NCBI GenBank assembly: GCA_030612495.1
Contig: JAUWNT010000104.1
Coordinates: 1 to 7,582 of the forward strand
DNA: 7,582 nt
Origin: Candidatus Aminicenantota bacterium
Lineage (GTDB): Bacteria; Acidobacteriota; Aminicenantia; UBA2199
Direction: 5' to 3'
Program-made: the position numbers and the translations under genes
Shown here: positions 1 through 5,079 of the stretch, in pieces
Layout: each line of letters opens with the position of its first letter
How positions within the stretch are numbered: position 1 is the first letter of the stretch
Notes under the pieces: generated by a model
Database searches by the model: none
Seen by the model: only the letters and a program-made list of their open reading frames with translations
What the model was told of the DNA's origin: nothing

Positions 1-32
1 AAAATCTGACCCCTAGCGATACAATATTATCC

Positions 33-509
33 TTAAGGAGTTATAAATCTATAATTGTTTATAATTTTATTATCAATTCTCACAATAACTGGTAATAATT
101 GACACTTAATTGATTTATAAAAATATTTTTTTGATAACATATAAAATGGAGAAAAATCTTCATGTCTTGCCCACCCTTTAAGCTCATTAATATTATCATG
201 AACTGCTATGGCAATACAAAAATTACCAGAATCTTTAAGATCTTTTAAATCCATCAATCCTTTTGACACACATGAATAACAAGCGTTTAATCCAAAAATC
301 AAAAAATACAAAGATTTATGCTTACATAAAATATCAGAAAAATTTACCTGTTTACCACTAAAATCTACCAAATGAATCTGATCATAATTTTTAATATCAA
401 ATGCTTTCTCAACATTATGATTCAGTACAAATTTAAAAAGCACTACAACAATGATTGCAACACTTAAAATTAAAATACTAATATTATAAAATAAATTTCT
501 ATTTTTCAT
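33..509 (-). CDS. Membrane-anchored thioredoxin-like (redoxin-type) protein
   Basis: 158 residues. An N-terminal hydrophobic segment (about residues 11-29) after a short basic start indicates a single membrane anchor with the rest outside the cytoplasm. The soluble part has the order of a thioredoxin fold: a beta strand (YFLIFGL, 68-74), a CxxC site (C77-Y78-S79-C80) starting a helix, and a probable cis-proline at P140 before a strand (VIVRID). This suggests a thiol-disulfide role on envelope proteins, but the oxidant or reductant direction and the substrate cannot be read. Extra cysteines are C62, C98 and C136. The C-terminus is short for the TlpA/AhpC class, ending soon after the cis-Pro strand. 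The ATG lies 1 nt after the stop of the upstream propeller gene and has no clear Shine-Dalgarno, so translation probably depends on reinitiation. The fold is fairly sure and the specific function is not. Confidence 0.75.
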   Translation of the reverse strand: MKNRNLFYNISILILSVAIIVVVLFKFVLNHNVEKAFDIKNYDQIHLVDFSGKQVNFSDILCKHKSLYFLIFGLNACYSCVSKGLMDLKDLKDSGNFCIAIAVHDNINELKGWARHEDFSPFYMLSKKYFYKSIKCQLLPVIVRIDNKIINNYRFITP

Positions 510-510
510 A

Positions 511-1551
511 TTATTTACAAAATGAATAGATTTTTATAATGCATTCATCAGCTTCTTCATCATATTTGGGATCACCATTTGCATAAAAATAGTATTTTCC
601 ATCTCTTATTCCAAGAAGACGATCATTTATTAAAATCGTCCGTTCAAGCTTAAATGATTTAGTATTATAAAACAATAATGCAAATTTCTTGTTTTGCGGC
701 TTAAAACATCTAATTTGAAGAACAAGCCAGTTCTTACTTATATTAGCATGGATGATCCTTGAATATGATGTTTTCCACATATTCCAATCCTTCACAATAT
801 TAGATATATCTCCACTATTCTTATTCCATATATAAAAATCTTCAGGCATTTTTTTATAAAATTTTGGTGTAGAAAGATTAATATCATTAACTATTTCCAA
901 TTTGTCTATAGAAATCACTTTTACATTTAACTTATTTTCAGCAAGAAATAAAACATTTTTTTTGTTCTTTAATACATAATAATCCATGATATGGAATTGA
1001 TCAGGTTTAAAAGTTGTTTCCTTTATAAGAGATTTCAATAAATTACCTTTATTATCAAATACTTTAAGATAAGCTTTTTTATATATATATTTCTTGGAAT
1101 AGTTTAAAAGAAATGTACCTGCTATAAACCACTTATTCCCAGCAAAAACACCTGATTTAACAATAGTTAAAAATTCACTTCTTTTTAACCATTGTGTTCT
1201 TTTCCAAACATATTTATTATCTTTCATTTCAAAAATTTTAATCTTATTTGACAATTCAATTATAGCTAAATCATCTTTATATTCACACATACCATGAGTA
1301 TCCATAAGGTCACCTGGTCCTTGACCTCTTGGAGCAAATTTAATAACTTTTTTAGGAGTTATATTTAATAATCCAATCATGTAAAAACATCCTATAACAT
1401 CTCCTTTGGGATTAATCATAGAATACATTATATTCCCATAGATATCTGTATCATGCTTCCATGTTTCTATACATTTAAACTTATTTTCCGCATAAATATT
1501 TAGTGAAATGTTTAAAATCAAAATTAAAATAAAAAAATTCTTTAATTTCAT
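511..1551 (-). CDS. Exported 6-bladed beta-propeller family protein (hypothetical)
   Basis: 346 residues. It starts with a signal peptide: K2/K4, a hydrophobic core at 6-18, and probable cleavage after A21 (NIYA|EN), so it is exported. The rest is rich in alternating hydrophobic beta strands. It carries R75-G-Q-G-P-G-D81 (FAPRGQGPGDL), the hallmark loop of 6-bladed propeller proteins of the DUF5128-like/NHL-like class. Full length suits one propeller. Ligand and partners are unknown. Such proteins are thought to be scaffolds or binding proteins and no catalytic residues can be pointed to. The ATG is preceded by AGAGAGGA, a reasonable Shine-Dalgarno with a 3-nt spacer. It is followed after 1 nt by the redoxin gene and preceded 164 nt upstream by the small Cys-rich peptide gene. 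The propeller assignment is by motif and strand pattern, and weaker than for the 3417-2254 protein. Confidence 0.7.
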   Translation of the reverse strand: MKLKNFFILILILNISLNIYAENKFKCIETWKHDTDIYGNIMYSMINPKGDVIGCFYMIGLLNITPKKVIKFAPRGQGPGDLMDTHGMCEYKDDLAIIELSNKIKIFEMKDNKYVWKRTQWLKRSEFLTIVKSGVFAGNKWFIAGTFLLNYSKKYIYKKAYLKVFDNKGNLLKSLIKETTFKPDQFHIMDYYVLKNKKNVLFLAENKLNVKVISIDKLEIVNDINLSTPKFYKKMPEDFYIWNKNSGDISNIVKDWNMWKTSYSRIIHANISKNWLVLQIRCFKPQNKKFALLFYNTKSFKLERTILINDRLLGIRDGKYYFYANGDPKYDEEADECIIKIYSFCK

Positions 1552-1573
1552 GATTCCTCTCTATATTATTTCT

Positions 1574-1593
1574 ATAGGAAAAACTTCCCCTAT
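1574..1593 (-). other. Leader hairpin upstream of the propeller gene
   Basis: On the minus strand ATAGGGGA pairs with TTTTCCTAT-side bases to give an 8-bp stem (two G-T pairs) around a 4-nt loop. It lies about 15 nt before the Shine-Dalgarno of the propeller gene. No T-run follows, so it is not an intrinsic terminator. It could modulate translation or be chance. Confidence 0.25.
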
Positions 1594-1614
1594 TTCTCCA
1601 GTAACTTCAATAAT

Positions 1615-1620
1615 ATTATA
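1615..1620 (-). promoter_or_regulatory. Candidate -10 box for the 1551-511 propeller gene
   Basis: The minus strand reads TATAAT, a perfect -10 hexamer, about 64 nt upstream of the propeller start codon. No good -35 lies 16-18 nt further upstream, so this is a weak candidate. It would give a leader of about 57 nt that includes the hairpin at 1574-1593. The gene may instead be read from the small-peptide promoter upstream. Confidence 0.3.
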
Positions 1621-1715
1621 CTATATTCAAATAACTATTACTTAATTGTAATATACAGGTTCAAGCTATTTCTTTATAAAAACTTTATGTTATTATTCTT
1701 CCCACTTTTTTCTTA

Positions 1716-1910
1716 TTACCTAAATATATAACACCCACATGTAGGTGGGAAAACTGGGCAAACACAACCAGGACCATATGGGCCATACCCCCACATCCCT
1801 GGGTATATTTCAGGTGGGTGATAAGCTTTTAAATTTCCTGGAATAATAATGGACATTGTTAATAAACTTAACAAAATAACCAAAAGTGATAGTTTAATAA
1901 TTTTTTTCAT
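1716..1910 (-). CDS. Small exported Gly/Pro/Tyr/Cys-rich protein with CxC-x6-CxC
   Basis: 64 residues, family not recognised. The start is well supported: AAAGGAGGA sits 6 nt before the ATG, the best ribosome-binding site in the window. The N-terminus is a signal peptide (K2, K3, K6; hydrophobic core about 7-24) with likely cleavage after A29 (NLKA|YH). The predicted mature peptide is 35 residues with 8 Pro, 6 Gly, 5 Tyr and 4 Cys. The cysteines form a symmetrical C49-V-C51 / C58-G-C60 arrangement near the C-terminus, fit for disulfides, metal binding or modification. The neighbours are two exported propeller proteins and a CxxC redoxin, which hints that the cysteines are handled outside the cytoplasm. 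In Bacteroidota, small NVEALA-type peptides often sit beside 6-bladed propeller genes. The NLKA segment is only faintly like that motif, so homology is not claimed. No modification enzyme (radical SAM, peptidase-ABC) is visible here. Confidence 0.72.
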   Translation of the reverse strand: MKKIIKLSLLVILLSLLTMSIIIPGNLKAYHPPEIYPGMWGYGPYGPGCVCPVFPPTCGCYIFR

Positions 1911-1951
1911 AACAAATCCTCCTTTTTAAAATTTTAGATAACCTTAAATAT

Positions 1952-1979
1952 ACTATAGGCAAGAATGATGCCAAAGCAA
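1952..1979 (-). promoter_or_regulatory. Putative sigma-70-type promoter of the small peptide gene
   Basis: On the minus strand TTGCTT (1979-1974), a 16-nt spacer and TATAGT (1957-1952) form a fair promoter. The -10 ends 41 nt before the start codon, leaving a leader of about 35 nt that contains the strong Shine-Dalgarno. The -35 lies inside one of two direct repeats (see 1973-1999). An overlapping alternative, TTGCCT-16-TATCTA, lies slightly downstream. Confidence 0.45.
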
Positions 1980-1999
1980 GTGAGATTTGAAAAGCAAGT
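1973..1999. repeat. Direct repeat AAAGCAAGT x2, 18-bp period, at the peptide promoter
   Basis: AAAGCAAGT occurs at 1973-1981 and again at 1991-1999, with starts 18 bp apart. The proximal copy overlaps the proposed -35 hexamer of the peptide gene and the distal copy sits just upstream of it. This is a plausible geometry for an activator or repressor site, but no regulator is identified. Confidence 0.4.
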
Positions 2000-2042
2000 A
2001 ATAATAAGGCTTTGGAATTTTTTTGATTTTTTTAATTTTTGT

Positions 2043-2066
2043 TAAGTTAACCTATGAGTTAACTTA
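2043..2066. repeat. Palindrome 1: TAAGTTAAC arms, 6-nt centre CTATGA
   Basis: TAAGTTAAC (2043-2051) pairs with GTTAACTTA (2058-2066) around CTATGA. The stretch 2044-2064 is the exact reverse complement of 2145-2165, so palindrome 1 and palindrome 3 are inverted copies of one asymmetric-centred unit. Confidence 0.85.
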
Positions 2067-2123
2067 TTTTTGATATTCAAGCAAATAACACACCCAAACC
2101 CTCTCTATTCCTATCTTTGCATC

Positions 2124-2143
2124 AGTTAACCTATAGGTTAACT
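2124..2143. repeat. Palindrome 2: perfect 20-bp dyad AGTTAACCTA/TAGGTTAACT
   Basis: The two halves are perfect reverse complements with no spacer. The GTTAAC arms are shared with palindromes 1 and 3. It lies 1 bp from palindrome 3, with start-to-start distance 21 bp (two helical turns), which suits side-by-side protein binding on one DNA face. Confidence 0.85.
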
Positions 2144-2144
2144 T

Positions 2145-2164
2145 AGTTAACTCATAGGTTAACT
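2145..2164. repeat. Palindrome 3: AGTTAAC arms, 6-nt centre TCATAG
   Basis: AGTTAAC (2145-2151) pairs with GTTAACT (2158-2164). The centre TCATAG is the reverse complement of the CTATGA centre of palindrome 1, so the unit is present in inverted orientation relative to 2043-2066. Confidence 0.85.
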
Positions 2165-2195
2165 TTTAGGATTAAGAGCATATTTTCTTATCAAA

Positions 2196-2211
2196 TTCAT
2201 AAATTTATGAA
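2196..2211. repeat. Perfect 16-bp AT-rich palindrome
   Basis: TTCATAAA / TTTATGAA is a perfect dyad. It lies between the GTTAAC cluster and the GGGGACGGAGG tag. It is unlike the other three in sequence and could be chance in AT-rich DNA, or part of the end of a small repeat element. Confidence 0.5.
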
Positions 2212-2240
2212 AAATGGGGACGGAGGATGACAATTTGACA
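2212..2240 (+). repeat. Possible REP-like tag (AAATGGGGACGGAGG...)
   Basis: A locally G-rich stretch, AATGGGGACGGAGG, stands out in this AT-rich gap and is followed by GACAATTTGACAT. Tags of the form TGGGGAC or TGGGGTCAG are recalled from repeats associated with REP-type (Y1) transposases in many genomes. No transposase gene is in the window, and the assignment is from memory of the pattern only. Confidence 0.3.
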
Positions 2241-2253
2241 TTTGGGTTGGAGA

Positions 2254-3417
2254 TTATTTTTTAGAAAAAATTTTTTTTAAAGAATTGATTTTATATTCAG
2301 TGTATATGTTTCTATCTTCTTTTTCCTCAATCACACCAATAAACCCATTAAAAAACTTAAAACAAACTGCTGATTTCAGGTTATCTATATTTACTTGATA
2401 AAGATATTTTCCCTCAGAATCAAAAATATCATATTCTACATTTTGAAATCCTTTTATAACAAAAGCCAGGAGAAACCCAGATGGCAGTACCCTTAGTTCT
2501 CTAATAGCAGGTGCTGTACGTGGAAGACTGTTTCTAACTTCTTTTAGCAGATTCTCAGGCCATCTACCAAATCTTGCTACAATTTCATCATAATCTGCTT
2601 GTGTAAAATTTGTATTCTTGTGTTTTCTTGAAATTATCATTTTTAAGTGATTTGCCCAATCTTTGACCCATATTTTATATTGGTCAGTTCGGGAAAAATA
2701 AATAAGCTCTGATTCTCTGTTTAAAGAAAAAATAAAATCTGAAATAACACCAGGATTCGGTATCACTGAAATATGGCTCTTGCCATTTGAGATAAAAAAT
2801 CTGCCTATGTTTTCTGATTTCATAGCATTAAAAAGAATTTCTTCATTCCTAAGATTAATAAAAGAAATGTACACATTAAAATCTGTACTCTTACCTAAAC
2901 CGAATTCTTCCCTTATGGCAATAAAGCGATTCTCATCAACCATCTCTTTAATACGGTAAAAATTTTTTAGTTTAAACTCTTCTAATAATTCTCCATCCAA
3001 ACTGAATTTACATATTTTTTTTTCACCTATAATATATAAATTATTATTTAATATCTGAATTTTTGGGTAGAGCTTAAATTCACCTGGCCCTTCACCTTTA
3101 TTCAGAAAAATTTTTTCAAGGTTTTTCTTTCTATTGAATTTATAAATTTTGACATTCCTACGATCCATCAAAAAAATATTTCTATTATTATCAATAACAA
3201 AGGCATTAAAAATAACATCTTTTCCTTTTGCTTTCAAACCATTCGGATCTATTGAAAGAATTTTTTCCAATTTTAGCTGATGTTGGCCTTTTAAAGGAGT
3301 TTGAGAATTTTTTACATATTTATTAGCTCCTTTATGTTCTTTATCCATTGATTTCTCTTTATTGCAAAACCAAGATAATAAAACAATCAAAATTAGAATT
3401 GAAACACTTTTTTTCAC
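2254..3417 (-). CDS. Exported or lipid-anchored 6-bladed beta-propeller protein
   Basis: 387 residues, starting at GTG (+ strand CAC at 3415-3417). AGGGAG lies 6 nt upstream and supports this start. The N-terminus has KK, a hydrophobic core (5-17) and C18 followed by charged residues, resembling a lipoprotein signal. The lipobox L14-S-W-F-C18 is non-canonical because -1 is Phe, so a plain signal peptide remains possible. A linker (about 19-47) precedes the propeller. NKGEGPGEF (107-114) is the classic 6-bladed propeller motif. Repeated strand pairs follow, e.g. LYIIGEKKICKFSLDGELLEEF at about 127-148 and YDIFDSEGKYLYQV near the C-terminus, typical NHL/DUF5128-like blades. The ligand is unknown. 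It is divergent from the symporter gene. The other propeller and the small peptide lie downstream on the same strand, but across a repeat-rich gap, so co-transcription is unsure. Confidence 0.8.
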   Translation of the reverse strand: MKKSVSILILIVLLSWFCNKEKSMDKEHKGANKYVKNSQTPLKGQHQLKLEKILSIDPNGLKAKGKDVIFNAFVIDNNRNIFLMDRRNVKIYKFNRKKNLEKIFLNKGEGPGEFKLYPKIQILNNNLYIIGEKKICKFSLDGELLEEFKLKNFYRIKEMVDENRFIAIREEFGLGKSTDFNVYISFINLRNEEILFNAMKSENIGRFFISNGKSHISVIPNPGVISDFIFSLNRESELIYFSRTDQYKIWVKDWANHLKMIISRKHKNTNFTQADYDEIVARFGRWPENLLKEVRNSLPRTAPAIRELRVLPSGFLLAFVIKGFQNVEYDIFDSEGKYLYQVNIDNLKSAVCFKFFNGFIGVIEEKEDRNIYTEYKINSLKKIFSKK

Positions 3418-3423
3418 TTTTTT

Positions 3424-3429
3424 CTCCCT
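3424..3429 (-). promoter_or_regulatory. Shine-Dalgarno AGGGAG deciding the GTG start
   Basis: The minus strand reads AGGGAG followed by a 6-A spacer and GTG. No ATG in frame nearby would keep the signal sequence, as the next Met is residue 24. The GTG is therefore the best start. Confidence 0.7.
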
Positions 3430-3435
3430 AACTTA

Positions 3436-3465
3436 ATTATATTTTATTTATATGATAAAAATCAA
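3436..3465 (-). promoter_or_regulatory. Putative promoter of the 3417-2254 propeller gene
   Basis: On the minus strand TTGATT (3465-3460), an 18-nt spacer and a perfect TATAAT (3441-3436). The start site would be near 3429, which leaves only a very short leader right at the Shine-Dalgarno. That tight fit lowers confidence. Confidence 0.4.
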
Positions 3466-3528
3466 TCCTCGTCATAAATTTTGCATAACTAATCTTTTTT
3501 GATATTTTACTAATTGTAAGAAATTTTA

Positions 3529-3534
3529 TAAAAT
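3529..3534 (+). promoter_or_regulatory. Candidate -10 (TAAAAT) for leaderless symporter mRNA
   Basis: TAAAAT ends 6 nt before the symporter ATG, so transcription would begin at or next to the start codon. No convincing -35 lies 16-18 nt upstream. The competing choice is TTGCAT (3481-3486), 16 nt, TATTTT (3503-3508), which gives a leader of about 25 nt but still no Shine-Dalgarno. Confidence 0.35.
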
Positions 3535-3540
3535 ACAAAA

Positions 3541-4878
3541 ATGTATTTAATTACTTTAATTATATACTTTATAATACTTGCTTTTTTTGGGTTAGTTCTT
3601 TCAAAAAAAAACATAGACTTTGATTCATATTTCTTTGGAAAAAGAAAATTAGGAGCCTTTTTAATATTTTTCACAGTTACAGCCTCATGGTTCGGGGGTG
3701 CTTCTACAATTGCAACAATCAATGATGCATATGAAAAAGGTTTTGAATCAATATGGCTTATTGGTATTCCAACAATTCTCACAATTTTTATCTTTGTTCT
3801 GATCAATAAAAAGATAAAAAAAAGCAATTTTGTTTCTCTTCCGATCTTTTTAAATAAATATTATGGAAGATCAGTTAGCTCATTTGCATCTTTTTTAATA
3901 TTTTTTTATATGACAGTTCTTGCAGCCTCTCAATTTGTAGCATGGGGAAAATTTGTAAGTGTTTTTATTGGGGAAAATTATGAAGTAACTGTAATAACAG
4001 GTGCTGTAATAGTCATTCTTTACTCTTATTTAGGAGGTTATATTTCAGTTGTATTAACTGATGGCCTACAGCTTCTTTTATTAACACTCTCTATACTATA
4101 CTTAATTTTAGCATTTAAAAACAATATCCATTATATTCAAGTCTCGGATTTAAACATTTTTTCAAATATTCAACACAATGTTTTAATTACAATATCTTTT
4201 ACACTTGCCTGGCTTATCTCTCCCATTATCTGGCAGAGGATTGCCTCTGCAAAATCAAAAGAAGCTTCAAAAAAAGGACTTATTGTATCAATAATAGCAT
4301 TTTCAACTTTGTATGTATTAATGATTTTAATAGCTATATGCCTTAGAAAATTCCCATTAAATAACAATTTTTTCTCAAATATTATAAAAAACAGTTTACC
4401 TGTATCAGGCAGCATTCTTGTATTCATAGGCATTGGTGCTGCAATAATGTCAACAGCAGATTCAGCAATAAATATTGGTGCTCTAACACTGGTGAAAGAT
4501 GTTTTTAATTTTAAAAACAAAAAAAAGATAATACTTTTTTCAAAAATTTCAACCCTGATATCTGGATCTCTCGCTGCATTAATTGCATTGGAATTTAACT
4601 CTATTATTAAAACCCTGGGGCTTGCTTCAGAAATTATGGCTGAAGGCTTATTCATACCTGGCATGTATGCACTCTTTTTTAAAAAGAGAAAACCTGTTGC
4701 TGCATTACTCAGCCTTATATTAGGTGGAGGTTTTTCAATTATTGTTTTTGTTAATGCATATGGTTTAAAACTCCCCATACCAGAATGGCCGTATTCTCTC
4801 CCTTATGGTCTATCTCTATCTTTGATTGGTTTTCTTATAGGTTACTTTATTGATAAAAAAACAAAGAACAATCTATAG
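3541..4878 (+). CDS. Sodium:solute symporter family (SSF/SSS) transporter
   Basis: 445 residues, an integral inner-membrane protein with about 12-13 hydrophobic helices, near the lower end of the usual SSF length. Family motifs in order are ASWFGGASTIATINDAYEKG (48-67, TM region 2), YSYLGGYISVVLTDGLQ (161-177, the family's GG...TD..Q signature), SPIIWQRIASAKSKEASKKG (227-246) and IMSTADSAINIGA (302-314). In PutP-type relatives the Ser-Thr pair equivalent to S304/T305 helps bind sodium. Na+-coupled uptake is therefore likely. The substrate (amino acid, sugar, organic acid) cannot be told from sequence. The start has no Shine-Dalgarno. The gene converges with the tRNA gene, which ends 26 nt after its stop. 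The gene is intact with no frameshift. Confidence 0.9.
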   Translation: MYLITLIIYFIILAFFGLVLSKKNIDFDSYFFGKRKLGAFLIFFTVTASWFGGASTIATINDAYEKGFESIWLIGIPTILTIFIFVLINKKIKKSNFVSLPIFLNKYYGRSVSSFASFLIFFYMTVLAASQFVAWGKFVSVFIGENYEVTVITGAVIVILYSYLGGYISVVLTDGLQLLLLTLSILYLILAFKNNIHYIQVSDLNIFSNIQHNVLITISFTLAWLISPIIWQRIASAKSKEASKKGLIVSIIAFSTLYVLMILIAICLRKFPLNNNFFSNIIKNSLPVSGSILVFIGIGAAIMSTADSAINIGALTLVKDVFNFKNKKKIILFSKISTLISGSLAALIALEFNSIIKTLGLASEIMAEGLFIPGMYALFFKKRKPVAALLSLILGGGFSIIVFVNAYGLKLPIPEWPYSLPYGLSLSLIGFLIGYFIDKKTKNNL

Positions 4879-4904
4879 ATTAATGGATATTATTAATTTG
4901 TAAA

Positions 4905-4977
4905 CACGCCCGGAGGGAGTCGAACCCCCAACGCGCAGATTCGAAGTCTACCGCTCTATCCATTGAGCTACGAGCGC
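4905..4977 (-). tRNA. tRNA-Arg (anticodon UCG)
   Basis: A 73-nt cloverleaf on the minus strand. The acceptor is GCGCTCG/CGGGCGT, the D stem GCTC/GAGC, and the anticodon stem GTAGA/TCTGC with loop CTTCGAA (anticodon TCG, reads CGA and probably other CGN). The variable loop is GCGTT, and the T stem is GGGGG/CCCTC with loop TTCGACT. The discriminator is G73. CCA is not encoded; the following bases are TTTACA, so it must be added by a nucleotidyltransferase. The acceptor stem has G-U pairs at 1-72 and 5-68, and 1-72 is the less usual one. It is not nested in an operon and has its own strong promoter. Confidence 0.96.
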
Positions 4978-4989
4978 ATCTAAAATTAG

Positions 4990-5018
4990 ATTATATAATT
5001 GCTTTCCAATTTTTTCAA
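4990..5018 (-). promoter_or_regulatory. tRNA-Arg promoter, TTGAAA-17-TATAAT
   Basis: The minus strand has TTGAAA (5018-5013), exactly 17 nt, then a perfect TATAAT (4995-4990), ending 12 nt before the mature tRNA 5' end. This is the best promoter in the window. It shows that the host housekeeping sigma factor uses the standard sigma-70 consensus, which helps in reading the weaker sites. Confidence 0.8.
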
Positions 5019-5045
5019 CATCTAAATATAAAATTTCATATATAC

Positions 5046-5073
5046 TTGAAAAAAATTTGTTTTTGAGTAAAAT
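5046..5073 (+). promoter_or_regulatory. Promoter for a leaderless 460-aa gene mRNA, TTGAAA-16-TAAAAT
   Basis: TTGAAA (5046-5051), 16 nt, TAAAAT (5068-5073), then 6 nt to the ATG at 5080, placing the expected start site at the start codon. The -35 is identical to that of the divergent tRNA promoter. No Shine-Dalgarno precedes the ATG. Confidence 0.5.
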
Positions 5074-5079
5074 ATAATT

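Larger units (their letters stand above)
1911..2253. other. 343-bp non-coding region between peptide gene and propeller gene
   Basis: No convincing coding frame was seen. From left to right it holds the Shine-Dalgarno and promoter of the small peptide gene, the AAAGCAAGT direct repeat, a T-rich plus-strand tract (about 2017-2040), three GTTAAC-armed palindromes (2043-2066, 2124-2143, 2145-2164), a 16-bp A/T-rich palindrome (2196-2211) and a GGGGACGGAGG tag (2215-2225) just after the end of the 3417-2254 gene. The density of dyads is far above the rest of the window. Confidence 0.7.

Noticed and set aside
1716..1910. Small peptide as a proven RiPP precursor
   Set aside because: No radical SAM, cyclodehydratase, lanthipeptide synthetase or peptidase transporter gene is in the window, and the N-terminus looks like an ordinary Sec signal rather than a RiPP leader. 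Kept only as a possibility of modification.
2043..2165. CRISPR array
   Set aside because: The repeats are palindromic, in mixed orientation and separated by 57 bp and 1 bp. There are no regular unique spacers and no cas genes.
3510..3827. Open minus-strand frame of 105 codons opposite the symporter start
   Set aside because: It lies antisense to a well-supported SSF gene, has no Shine-Dalgarno or family motif, and its composition mirrors the symporter codons.
4170..4778. Open minus-strand frame of 202 codons opposite the symporter 3' half
   Set aside because: It is the antisense shadow of the conserved STADS and C-terminal region of the symporter. The absence of stops follows from the codon bias of the real gene.
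4870..4881. 12-bp palindrome AATCTATAGATT at the symporter stop as a terminator
   Set aside because: It is short, A/T-rich, without loop or T-run, and part of the stop-codon context. A weak ATTAAT hairpin just after it is no better. Expected by chance at this base composition.
5073..5078. Perfect TATAAT just before the 460-aa gene start
   Set aside because: It ends 1 nt before the ATG, so transcription would begin inside the coding region, and TTGAAA would be 21 nt away. The overlapping TAAAAT at 5068-5073 fits better.
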